Shown here in pieces: positions 13,239 through 26,350 of a stretch of 64,000 nucleotides of DNA. A program made the position numbers and the translations under genes. This DNA is from Prosopocoilus inquinatus (lineage: Eukaryota > Arthropoda > Insecta > Coleoptera > Lucanidae), in assembly GCA_036172665.1 (NCBI GenBank), contig CM069873.1, positions 46,346,001 through 46,410,000 on the forward strand, in the 5' to 3' direction. Every line of letters starts with the position of its first letter. Within the stretch, counting starts at the first letter, position 1. A model generated the notes under the pieces. That model ran no database searches and was not told the DNA's origin. It saw only the letters and a list, made by a program, of their open reading frames with translations.

Positions 13239-14250
13239 GTATTAGCGTTGTTCCTGTGATGTATCTAATCGATCCTTACTCATCTATCATGTTATTTGGC
13301 GTTTCGATGTACTCCAGTAACTCTGATGTGAGATACAAAGTTTTCGGACGCAGCAGAAGCTGGAAATAGTTTTGAACGAAACAACACGTATTAGCGTTGT
13401 TCCTGTGATGTATCTAATCGATCCTTACTTAGCTACTATGTTATTTGACGTTTCGATGGACTCCAGTAACTCTAATGTGAGATACGAAATTTTCGGACGC
13501 AGCAGAAGCTGGAAATAGTTTTAAACGAAACAACACGTATTAGCGTTGTTCCTGTGATGTATCTAATCGATCCTTACTCATCTATCATTTTATTTGACGT
13601 TTGGATGGACTCCAGTAACTCTGATGTGAGATACAAAGTTTTCGGACGCAGCAGAAGCTGGAAATAGTTTTAAACGAAACAACACGCACTAGCGTTGTTC
13701 CTGTGATGTATCTAATCGATCCTTACTCATCTATCATTTTATTTGACGTTTGGATGGACTCCAGTAACTCTGATGTGAGATACAAAGTTTACGGACGCAG
13801 CAGAAGCTGGAAATAGTTTTAAACGAAACAACACGCATTAGCGTTGTTCCTGTGATGTATCTAATCGATCCTTACTCATCTATCATGTTATTTGGCGTTT
13901 CGATGGACTCCAGTAACTCTGATGTGAGATACAAAGTTCTCGGACGCAGCTGAAGCTAGAAATAATTTTAAACGAAACAACACGCATTAGCGTTGTTCCT
14001 GTGATGTATCTAATCGATCCTTACTCATCTATCATGTTATTTGGCGTTTCGATGGACTCCAGTAACTCTGATGTGAGATACAAAGTTTTCGGACGCAGCA
14101 GAAGCTGGAAATAGTTTTGAACGAAACAACACGTATTAGCGTTGTTCCTGTGATGTATCTAATCGATCCTTACTTAGCTACTATGTTATTTGACGTTTCG
14201 ATGGACTCCAGTAACTCTAATGTGAGATACGAAATTTTCGGACGCAGCAG

Positions 14251-16184
14251 AAGCTGGAAATAGTTTTAAACGAAACAACACGTATTAGCGTTGTTCCTGT
14301 GATGTATCTAATCGATCCTTACTCATCTATCATTTTATTTGACGTTTGGATGGACTCCAGTAACTCTGATGTGAGATACAAAGTTTTCGGACGCAGCAGA
14401 AGCTAGAAATAGTTTTAAACGAAACAACACGCATTAGGGTTGTTCCTGTGATGTATCTAATCGATCCTTACTCATCTATCATTTTATTTGACGTTTGGAT
14501 TGACTCCAGTAACTCTGATGTGAGATACAAAGTTTACGGACGCAGCAGAAGCTGGAAATAGATTTAAACGAAACAACACGCATTACCGTTGTTCCTGTGA
14601 TGTATCTAATCGATCCTTACTCATCTATCATGTTATTTGGCGTTTCGATGGACTCCAGTAACTCTGATGTGAGATACGAAGTTTTTGGACGCAGCAGGAG
14701 CTGGAAATAGTTTTAAACGAAACAACACGTATTAGCGTTGTTCCTGTGATGTATCTAATCGATCCTTACTTAGCTACTATGTTATTTGACGTTTCGATGG
14801 ACTCCAGTAACTCTAATGTGAGATACGAAATTTTCGGACGCAGCAGAAGCTGGAAATAGTTTTAAACGAAACAACACGTATTAGCGTTGTTCCTGTGATG
14901 TATCTAATCGATCCTTACTCATCTATCATGTTATTTGACGTTTGGATGGACTCCAGTAACTCTGATGTGAGATACAAAGTTCTCGGACGCAACAGAAGCT
15001 GGAAATAGTTTTGAACGAAACAACACGTATTAGCGTTGTTCCTGTGATGTATCTAATCGATCCTTACTTATCTATCATGTTATTTGACGTTTGGATGGGC
15101 TCCAGTAACTCTGATGTGAGATACAAAGTTCTCGGACGCAGCAGAAGCTGGAAATAGTTTTGAACGAAACAACACGTATTAGCGTTGTTCCTGTGATGTA
15201 TCTAATCGATCCTTACTTATCTATTATGTTATTTGACGTTTGGATGGACTCCAGTAACTCTGATGTGAGATACAAAGTTTTCGGACGCAGCAGAAGCTGG
15301 AAATAGTTTAAAAGAAACAACACGTATTAGCGTTGTTCCTGTGATGTATCTAATCGATCCTTACTCATCTATCATGTTATTTGGCGTTTCGATGGACTCC
15401 AGTAACTCTGATGTGAGATACAAAGTTTTTGGACGCAGCAGGAGCTGGAAATAGTTTTAAACGAAACAACACGTATTAGCGTTGTTCCTGTGATGTATCT
15501 AATCGATCCTTACTTAGCTACTATGTTATTTGACGTTTCGATGGACTCCAGTAACTCTAATGTGAGATACGAAATTTTCGGACGCAGCAGAAGCTGGAAA
15601 TAGTTTTAAACGAAACAACACGCATTAGCGTTGTTCCTGTGATGTATCTAATCGATCCTTACTCATCTATCATGTTATTTGACGTTTGGATGGACTCCAG
15701 TAACTCTGATGTGAGATACAAAGTTCTCGGACGCAACAGAAGCTGGAAATAGTTTTGAACGAAACAACACGTATTAGCGTTGTTCCTGTGATGTATCTAA
15801 TCGATCCTTACTTATCTATCATGTTATTTGACGTTTGGATGGGCTCCAGTAACTCTGATGTGAGATACAAAGTTCTCGGACGCAGCAGAAGCTGGAAATA
15901 GTTTTGAACGAAACAACACGTATTAGCGTTGTTCCTGTGATGTATCTAATCGATCCTTGCTTATCTATTATGTTATTTGACGTTTGGATGGACTCCAGTA
16001 ACTCTGATATGAGATACAAAGTTTTCGGACGCAGCAGAAGCTGGAAATAGTTTTAAACGAAACAACACGTATTAGCGTTGTTCCTGTGATGTATCTAATC
16101 GATCCTTACTCATCTATCATGTTATTTGGCGTTTCCATGGACTCCAGTAACTCTGATGTGAGATACAAAGTTTTCGGACGCAGC
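14251..16184 (+). repeat. Right copy of 8,940-bp-spaced duplication
   Basis: Partner of 5,311-7,246. It carries a private one-base deletion in AAATAGTTTAAAAG at about 15,308 and a private variant GATATGAG near 16,007. It lacks the extra A found near 7,080 in the left copy, so that insertion is younger than the duplication or was lost here. Confidence 0.87.
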
Positions 16185-19100
16185 AGAAGCTGGAAATAGT
16201 TTTGAACGAAACAACACGTATTAGCGTTGTTCCTGTGATGTATCTAATCGATCCTTACATAGCTACTATGTTATTTGACGTTTCGATGGACTCCAATAAT
16301 TCTGATGTGAGATACAAAGTTTTCGGACGCAGCAGAAGCTGGAAATAGTTTTAAACGAAACAACACGCACTAGCGTTGTTCCTGTGATGTATCTAATCGA
16401 TCCTTACTCATCTATCATTTTATTTGACGTTTGGATGGACTCCAGTAACTCTGATGTGAGATACAAAGTTTACGGACGCAGCAGAAGCTGGAAATAGTTT
16501 TAAACGAAACAACACGCATTAGCGTTGTTCCTGTGATGTATCTAATCGATCCTTACTCATCTATCATGTTATTTGGCGTTTCGATGGACTCCAGTAACTC
16601 TGATGTGAGATACAAAGTTCTCGGACGCAGCTGAAGCTAGAAATAATTTTAAACGAAACAACACGCATTAGCGTTGTTCCTGTGATGTATCTAATCGATC
16701 CTTACTCATCTATCATGTTATTTGGCGTTTCGATGGACTCCAGTAACCCTGATGTGAGATACAAAGTTTTCGGACGCAGCAGAAGCTGGAAATAGTTTTG
16801 AACGAAATAACACGTATTAGCGTTGTTCCTGTGATTTATCTAATCGATCCTTACTTAGCTACTATGTTATTTGACGTTTCGATGGACTCCAGTAACTCTA
16901 ATGTGAGATACGAAATTTTCGGACGCAGCAGAAGCTGGAAATAGTTTTAAACGAAACAACACGTATTAGCGTTGTTCCTGTGATGTATCTAATCGATCCT
17001 TACTCATCTATCATGTTATTTGGCGTTTCGATGGACTCCAGTAACTCTGATGTGAGATACGAATTTTTGGACGCAGCAGGAGCTGGAAATAGTTTTAAAC
17101 GAAACAACACGTATTAGCGTTGTTCCTGTGATGTATCTAATCGATCCTTACTTAGCTACTATGTTATTTGACGTTTCGATGGACTCCAGTAACTCTAATG
17201 TGAGATACGAAATTTTCGGACGCAGCAGAAGCTGGAAATAGTTTTGAACGAAACAACACGTATTAGCGTTGTTCCTGTGATGTATCTAATCGATCCTTAC
17301 TTATCTATTATGTTATTTGACGTTTGGATGGACTCCAGTAACTCTGATGTGAGATACAAAGTTTTCGGACGCAGCAGAAGCTGGAAATAGTTTTAAACGA
17401 AACAACACGCATTACCGTTGTTCCTGTGATGTATCTAATCGATCCTTACTCATCTATCATGTTATTTGGCGTTTCGATGGACTCCAGTAACTCTGATGTG
17501 AGATACAAAGTTCTCGGACGCAGCTGAAGCTAGAAATAATTTTAAACGAAACAACACGCATTAGCGTTGTTCCTGTGATGTATTTAATCGATCCTTACTC
17601 ATCTATCATGTTATTTGACGTTTGAATGGACTCCAGTAACTCTGATGTGAGATACAAAGTTCTCGGACGCAGCAGAAGCTGGAAATAGTTTTGAACGAAA
17701 CAACACGTATTAGCGTTGTTCCTGTGATGTATCTAATCGATCCTTACTTATCTACTATGTTATTTGACGTTTCGATGGACTCCAGTAACTCCGATGTGAG
17801 ATACGAAATTTTCGAACGCAGCAGAATCTGGAAATAGTTTTAAATGAAACAACACGCATTAGCGTTGTTTCTGTGATGTATCTAATCGATCCTTACTCAT
17901 CTGTCATGTTATTTGACGTTTCGATGGACTCTAGTAACTCTGATGTGAGATACGATGTTTTTGGACGCAGCAGGAACTGTAAATAGTTTTAAACGAAACA
18001 ACACGTATTAGCGTTGTTCCTGTGATGTATCTAGTCGATCCTTACTTAGCTACTATGTTATTTGACGTTTCGATGGACTCCAGTAACTCTAATGTGAGAT
18101 ACGAAATTCTCGGACGCAGCAGAAGCTGGAAGTACTTTTAAACGAGACAACACGTATTAGCGTTGTTCCTGTGATGTATCTAATCGATCCTTACTCATCT
18201 ATCATGTTATTTGACGTATGGATGGACTCCAGTAACTCTGATGTGAGATACAAAGTTCTCGGACGCAGCAGAAGCTGGAAATAGTTTTGAACGAAACAAC
18301 ACGTATTAGCGTTGCTCCTGTGATGTATCTAATCGATCCTTACTTATCTATCATGTTATTTGACGTTTGGATGGACTCCAGTAACTCTGATGTGAGATAC
18401 AATGTTTTCGGACGCAGCAGAAGCTGGAGATAGTTTTAAACGAAACAACACGCATTAGCGTTGTTCCTGTGATGTATCTAATCGATCCTTACTCATCTAT
18501 CATGTTATTTGGCGTTTCGATGGACTCCAGTAACTCTGATGTGAGATACAAAATTTTCGGACGCAGCAGAAGCTGGAAATAGTTTTGAACGAAACAACAC
18601 GTATTAGCGTTGTTCCTGTGATGTATCTAATCGATCCTTACTTAGCTACTATGTTATTTGACGTTTCGATGGACTCCAATAACTCTAATGTGAGATACGA
18701 AATTTTCGGACGCAGCAGAAGCTGGAAATAGTTTTAAACGAAACAACACATATTAGCGTTGTTCCTGTGATGTATCTAATCGATCCTTACTCATCTATCA
18801 TGTTATTTGACGTTTCGATGGACTCTAGTAACTCTAATGTGAGATACGAAATTTTCGGACGCAGCAGAAGCTGGAAATAGTTTTAAACGAAACAACACGC
18901 ATTAGCGTTGTTCCTGTGATGTATCTAATCGATCCTTACTCATCTATAATATTATTTGGCGTTTCGATGGACTCCAGTAACTTTGATGTGAGATACGAAG
19001 TTCTCGGACGTAGCTGAAGCTGGAAATAGTTTTAAATGATACAACAAGTATTAGCGTTGTTCCTGTGATGTATCTAATCGATCCTTACTCATCCATCATG

Positions 19101-19270
19101 TTATTTGACGTTTGGATGGACTCCAGTAACTCTGATGTGAGATAGAAAGTATTCGGACGCAGCAGAAGCTGGAGATAGTTTTAAACGATACAACACGCAT
19201 TAGCGTTGTTCCTGTGATGTATCTAATCGATCCTTACTCATCTATCATGTTATTTGGCGTTTCGATGGAC
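16091..19270 (+). repeat. Right copy of segment 1-3,329
   Basis: Collinear with the window start apart from one missing monomer. Private variants of this copy include TTTCCATGG near 16,135 and GTGATTTATC near 16,826. Its left limit follows directly on the end of the 14,251-16,184 copy, so two higher-order units are joined here within a monomer. Confidence 0.87.
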
Positions 19271-21429
19271 ACCAGTAACTCTGATGTGAGATACAAAGTT
19301 TTCGGACGCAGCAGAAGATGGAAATAGTTTTAAACGAAACAACACGCATTAGCGTTGTTCCTGTGATGTATCTAATCGATCCTTACTCATCTATCATGTT
19401 ATTTGACGTTTCGATGGACTCTAGTAACTCTGATGTGAGATACGAAGTTTTTGGACGCAGCAGGAGCTGGAAATAGTTTTAAACGAAACAACACGTATTA
19501 GCGTTGTTCCTGTGATGTATCTAATCGATCCTTATTTATCTATCATGTTATTTAACGTTTCGATGGACTCTAGTAACTCTGATGTGACATACGAAATTTT
19601 TGGGCGCAGCAGGAGCTGGAAATAATTTTAAAAGAAGCAACACGTATTAGCGTTGTTCCTGTGATGTATCTAATCGATCCTTACTTAGCTACTATGTTAT
19701 TTGACGTTTCGATGAACTCCAGTAACTCTAATGTGAGATACGAAATTTTCGGACGCAGCAGAAGCTGGAAATAGTTTTAAACGAAACAACACGTATTAGC
19801 GTTGTTCCTGTGATGTATCTAATCGATCCTTACTCATCTATCATGTTATTTGACGTTTGGATGGACTCCAGTAACTCTGATGTGAGATACAAAGTTCTCG
19901 GACGCAGCAGAAGCTGGAAATAGTTTTGAACGAAACAACACGTATTAACGTTGTTCCTGTGATGTATCTAATCGATCCTTACTTATCTATCATATTATTT
20001 GACGTTTGGATGGACTCCAGTAACTCTGATGTGAGATACAAAGTTTTCGGACGCAGCAGAAGCTGAAGATAGTTTTAAACGAAACAACACGCATTAGCGT
20101 TGTTCCTGTGATGTATCTAATCGATCCTTACTCATCTATCATGTTATTTGGCGTTTCGATGGACTCCAGTAACTCTGATGTGAGATACAAAGTTTTCGGA
20201 CGCAGCAGAAGCTGGAAATAGTTTTGAACGAAACAACACGTATTAGCGTTGTTCCTGTGATGTATCTAATCGATCCTTACTTAGCTACTATGTTATTTGA
20301 CGTTTCGATGGACTCCAGTAACTCTAATGTGAGATACGAAATTTTCGGACGCAGCAGAAGCTGGAAATAGTTTTAAACGAAACAACACGCATTACCGTTG
20401 TTCCTGTGATGTATCTAATCGATCCTTACTCATCTATCATGTTATTTGGCGTTTCGATGGACTCCAGTAACTCTGATGTGAGATACAAAGTTCTCGGACG
20501 CAGCAGAATCTGGAAATAGTTTTGAACGAAACAACACGTATTAGCGTTGTTCCTGTGATGTATCTAATCGATCCTTACTTATCTATTATGTTATTTGACG
20601 TTTGGATGGACTCCAGTAACTCTGATGTGAGATACAAAGTTTTCGGACGCAGCAGAAGCTGGAAATAGTTTTAAACGAAACAACATGCATTACCGTTGTT
20701 CCTGTGATGTATCTAATCGATCCTTACTCATCTATCATGTTATTTGGCGTTTCGATGGACTCCAGTAACTCTGATGTGAGATACAAAGTTCTTGGACGCA
20801 GCTGAAGCTATAAATAATTTTAAACGAAACAACACGCATTAGCGTTGTTCCTGTGTTGTATTTAATCGATCCTTACTCATCTATCATGTTATTTGACGTT
20901 TGAATGGACTCCAGTAACTCTGATGTGAGATACAAAGTTCTCGGACGCAGCAGAAGCTGGAAATAGTTTTGAACGAAACAACACGTATTAGCGTTGTTCC
21001 TGTGATGTATCTAATCGATCCTTACTTATCTACTATGTTATTTGACGTTTCGATGGACTCCAGTAACTCTGATGTGAGATACGAAATTTTCGAACGCAGC
21101 AGAATCTGGAAATAGTTTTAAATGAAACAACACGCATTAGCGTTGTTCCTGTGATGTATCTAATCGATCCTTACTCATCTATCATGTTATTTGGCGTTTC
21201 GATGGACTCCAGTAACTCTGATGTGAGATACAATGTTTTCGGACGCAGCAGAAGCTGGAAATAGTTTTAAACGAAACAACACGCATTAGCGTTGTTCCTG
21301 TGATGTATCTAATCGATCCTTACTCATCTATCATGTTATTTGGCGTTTCGATGGACTCCAGTAACTCTGATGTGAAATATAAAGTTTTCGGACGCAGCAG
21401 AAGCTGTAAATAGTTTTGAACGAAACAAG
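18599..21429 (+). repeat. Tandem 2,831-bp (19-mer) unit, copy 1
   Basis: Directly followed by a second copy at exactly 2,831 bp (19 x 149). Shared rare variants include GTGAGATAGAAAG (19,139 / 21,970), CATCTATAATATT (18,944 / 21,775), GGACACCAG (19,267 / 22,098) and GAAGATGGAAAT (19,315 / 22,146). The left limit is set by AACAACACG here against AACAAGACG at 21,429. Confidence 0.93.
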
Positions 21430-24260
21430 ACGTATTAGCGTTGTTCCTGTGATGTATCTAATCGATCCTTACTTAGCTACTATGTTATTTGACGTTTCGA
21501 TGGACTCCAATAACTCTAATGTGAGATACGAAATTTTCGGACGCAGCAGAAGCTGGAAATAGTTTTAAACGAAACAACACATATTAGCGTTGTTCCTGTG
21601 ATGTATCTAATCGATCCTTACTCATCTATCATGTTATTTGACGTTTCGATGGACTCTAGTAACTCTAATGTGAGATACGAAATTTTCGGACGCAGCAGAA
21701 GCTGGAAATAGTTTTAAACGAAACAACACGCATTAGCGTTGTTCCTGTGATGTATCTAATCGATCCTTACTCATCTATAATATTATTTGGCGTTTCGATG
21801 GACTCCAGTAACTTTGATGTGAGATACGAAGTTCTCGGACGTAGCTGAAGCTGGAAATAGTTTTAAATGATACAACAAGTATTAGCGTTGTTCCTGTGAT
21901 GTATCTAATCGATCCTTACTCATCCATCATGTTATTTGACGTTTGGATGGACTCCAGTAACTCTGATGTGAGATAGAAAGTATTCGGACGCAGCAGAAGC
22001 TGGAGATAGTTTTAAACGATACAACACGCATTAGCGTTGTTCCTGTGATGTATCTAATCGATCCTTACTCATCTATCATGTTATTTGGCGTTTCGATGGA
22101 CACCAGTAACTCTGATGTGAGATACAAAGTTTTCGGACGCAGCAGAAGATGGAAATAGTTTTAAACGAAACAACACGCATTAGCGTTGTTCCTGTGATGT
22201 ATCTAATCGATCCTTACTCATCTATCATGTTATTTGACGTTTCGATGGACTCTAGTAACTCTGATGTGAGATACGAAGTTTTTGGACGCAGCAGGAGCTG
22301 GAAATAGTTTTAAACGAAACAACACGTATTAGCGTTGTTCCTGTGATGTATCTAATCGATCCTTATTTATCTATCATGTTATTTAACGTTTCGATGGACT
22401 CTAGTAACTCTGATGTGACATACGAAATTTTTGGGCGCAGCAGGAGCTGGAAATAATTTTAAAAGAAGCAACACGTATTAGCGTTGTTCCTGTGATGTAT
22501 CTAATCGATCCTTACTTAGCTACTATGTTATTTGACGTTTCGATGAACTCCAGTAACTCTAATGTGAGATACGAAATTTTCGGACGCAGCAGAAGCTGGA
22601 AATAGTTTTAAACGAAACAACACGTATTAGCGTTGTTCCTGTGATGTATCTAATCGATCCTTACTCATCTATCATGTTATTTGACGTTTGGATGGACTCC
22701 AGTAACTCTGATGTGAGATACAAAGTTCTCGGACGCAGCAGAAGCTGGAAATAGTTTTGAACGAAACAACACGTATTAACGTTGTTCCTGTGATGTATCT
22801 AATCGATCCTTACTTATCTATCATATTATTTGACGTTTGGATGGACTCCAGTAACTCTGATGTGAGATACAAAGTTTTCGGACGCAGCAGAAGCTGAAGA
22901 TAGTTTTAAACGAAACAACACGCATTAGCGTTGTTCCTGTGATGTATCTAATCGATCCTTACTCATCTATCATGTTATTTGGCGTTTCGATGGACTCCAG
23001 TAACTCTGATGTGAGATACAAAGTTTTCGGACGCAGCAGAAGCTGGAAATAGTTTTGAACGAAACAACACGTATTAGCGTTGTTCCTGTGATGTATCTAA
23101 TCGATCCTTACTTAGCTACTATGTTATTTGACGTTTCGATGGACTCCAGTAACTCTAATGTGAGATACGAAATTTTCGGACGCAGCAGAAGCTGGAAATA
23201 GTTTTAAACGAAACAACACGCATTACCGTTGTTCCTGTGATGTATCTAATCGATCCTTACTCATCTATCATGTTATTTGGCGTTTCGATGGACTCCAGTA
23301 ACTCTGATGTGAGATACAAAGTTCTCGGACGCAGCAGAATCTGGAAATAGTTTTGAACGAAACAACACGTATTAGCGTTGTTCCTGTGATGTATCTAATC
23401 GATCCTTACTTATCTATTATGTTATTTGACGTTTGGATGGACTCCAGTAACTCTGATGTGAGATACAAAGTTTTCGGACGCAGCAGAAGCTGGAAATAGT
23501 TTTAAACGAAACAACATGCATTACCGTTGTTCCTGTGATGTATCTAATCGATCCTTACTCATCTATCATGTTATTTGGCGTTTCGATGGACTCCAGTAAC
23601 TCTGATGTGAGATACAAAGTTCTTGGACGCAGCTGAAGCTATAAATAATTTTAAACGAAACAACACGCATTAGCGTTGTTCCTGTGTTGTATTTAATCGA
23701 TCCTTACTCATCTATCATGTTATTTGAAGTTTGAATGGACTCCAGTAACTCTGATGTGAGATACAAAGTTCTCGGACGCAGCAGAAGCTGGAAATAGTTT
23801 TGAACGAAACAACACGTATTAGCGTTGTTCCTGTGATGTATCTAATCGATCCTTACTTATCTACTATGTTATTTGACGTTTCGATGGACTCCAGTAACTC
23901 TGATGTGAGATACGAAATTTTCGAACGCAGCAGAATCTGGAAATAGTTTTAAATGAAACAACACGCATTAGCGTTGTTCCTGTGATGTATCTAATCGATC
24001 CTTACTCATCTATCATGTTATTTGGCGTTTCGATGGACTCCAGTAACTCTGATGTGAGATACAATGTTTTCGGACGCAGCAGAAGCTGGAAATAGTTTTA
24101 AACGAAACAACACGCATTAGCGTTGTTCCTGTGATGTATCTAATCGATCCTTACTCATCTATCATGTTATTTGGCGTTTCGATGGACTCCAGTAACTCTG
24201 ATGTGAAATATAAAGTTTTCGGACGCAGCAGAAGCTGTAAATAGTTTTGAACGAAACAAG
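21430..24260 (+). repeat. Tandem 2,831-bp (19-mer) unit, copy 2
   Basis: Second copy of 18,599-21,429. The exchange that made the pair falls within 21,430-21,513, where both flanks are identical. It carries a private change, TTTGAAGTT at 23,728 against TTTGACGTT at 20,897 in copy 1. That change is also present at 44,268, which shows that the distant 20,540-bp copy was made after copy 2 acquired it, barring gene conversion. Confidence 0.93.
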
Positions 24261-24264
24261 ACGT

Positions 24265-25949
24265 ATTAGCGTTGTTCCTGTGATGTATCTAATCGATCCT
24301 TACTTAGCTACTATGTTATTTGACGTTTCGATGGACTCCAATAATTCTGATGTGAGATACAAAGTTTTCGGACGCAGCAGATGCTGGAAATAGTTTTAAA
24401 CGAAACAACACGCATTAGCGTTGTTCCTGTGATGTATCTAATCGATCCTTACTCATCTATCATTTTATTTGACGTTTGGATGGAATCCAGTAACTCTGAT
24501 GTGAGATATAATGTTTTCGGACGCAGCAGAAGCTGGAAATAGTTTTGAACGAAACAAAACGTATTAGCGTTGTTCCTGTGATGTATCTAATCGATCCTTA
24601 CTTAGCTACTATGTTATTTGACGTTTCGATGGACTCCAATAATTCTGATGTGAGATACAAAGTTTTCGGACGCAGCAGATGCTGGAAATAGTTTTAAACG
24701 AAACAACAGGCATTAGCGTTGTTCCTGTGATGTATCTAATCGATCCTTACGCATCTATCATTTTATTTGACGTTTGGATGGACTCCAGTAACTCTGATGT
24801 GAGATACAAAGTTTACGGACGCAGCAGAAGCTGGAAATAGTTTTAAACGAAACAACACGCATTACCGTTGTTCCTGTGATGTATCTAATCGATCCTTACT
24901 CATCCATCATGTTATTTGGCGTTTCGATGGACTCCAGTAACTCTGATGTGACATACAAAGTTCTCGGACGCAGCTGAAGCCAGAAATAATTTTAAAGGAA
25001 ACAAAACGCATTAGCGTTGTTCCTGTGATGTATTTAATCGATCCTTACTCATCTATCATGTTATTTGACGTTTGAATGGACTCCAGTAACTCTGATGTGA
25101 GATACAAAGTTCTCGGACGCAGCAGAAGCTGGAAATAGTTTTGAACGAAACAACACGTATTAGCGTTGTTCCTGTGATGTATCTAATCGATCCTTACTTA
25201 TCTACTATGTTATTTGACGTTTCGATGGACTCCAGTAACTCTGATGTGAGATACGAAATTTTCGAACGCAGCAGAATCTGGAAATAGTTTTAAATGAAAC
25301 AACACGCATTAGCGTTGTTCCTGTGATGTATCTAATCGATCCTTACTCATCTATCATGTTATTTGGCGTTTCGATGGACTCCAGTAACACTGATGTGAGA
25401 TACAAAGTTTTCGGACGCAGCAGAAGCTGGAAATAGTTTTGAACGAAACAACATGTATTAGTGTTGTTCCTGTGATGTATCTAATCGATCCTTACTTAGC
25501 TACTATGTTATTTGACGTTTCGATGGACTCCAATAACTCTGATGTGAGATACAAAGTTTTCGGACGCAGCAGAAGCTGGAAATAGTTTTGAACGAAACAA
25601 CACGTATTAGCGTTGTTCCTGTGATGTATCTAATCGATCCTTACTTAGCTACTATGTTATTTGAAGTTTCGATGGACTCCAGTAACTCTAATGTGAGATA
25701 CGAAATTTTCGGACGCAGCAGAAGCTGGAAATAGTTTTAAACGAAACAACACCTATTAACGTTGTTCCTGTGATGTATCTAATCGATCCTTATTCATCTA
25801 TCATGTTATTTGACGTTTCGATGGACTCTAGTAACTCTGATGAGAGATACGAAGTTTTTGGACGCAGCAGGAGCTGGAAATAGTTTTAAACGAAACAACA
25901 CGTATTAGCGTTGTTCCTGTGATGTATCTAATCGATCCTTACTTAGCTA
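24265..25949 (+). repeat. 2,086-bp-spaced duplication, copy 1 (about 11 monomers)
   Basis: Matches 26,351-28,035 at offset 2,086 bp (14 x 149), with about three monomers (25,950-26,350) between the copies. Shared markers: CCAATAATTC, CAGATGCTGG, TTACGCATC, AGCTGAAGCCAG, AACACCTATTAACG (25,749 / 27,835). Known differences: CAACAGGCATT here near 24,709 against CAACACGCATT, and ACATGTATTAGTG against ACAAGTATTAGTG near 25,453 / 27,539. Confidence 0.9.
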
Positions 25950-26350
25950 ATATGTTATTTGACGTTTCGATGGACTCCAGTAACTCTAATGTGAGATACG
26001 AAATTTTCGGGCGCAGCAGAAGCTGGAAATAGTTTTAAACGAAACAACACGCATTAGCGTTGTTCCTGTGATGTATCTAATCGATCCTTACTCATCTATC
26101 ATGTTATTTGACGTTTCGATGGACTCTAGTAACTCTGGTGTGAGATACGAAGTTTTTGGACGCAGCAGGAGCTGGAAATAGTTTTAAACGAAACAACACG
26201 TATTAACGTTGTTCGTGTGATGTATCTAATCGATCCTTATTTATCTATCATGTTATTTGACGTTTCGATGGACTCCAGTAACTCTGATGTGAGATACAAA
26301 GTTCTCGGACGCAGCTGAAGCTAGAAATAGTTTTAAACGAAACAACACGC

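Noticed and set aside
15819..16019. 66-codon open stretch on the - strand
   Set aside because: It lies wholly inside family A monomers with an internally repeated translation, and has no features beyond the satellite. Chance opening by monomer variants.
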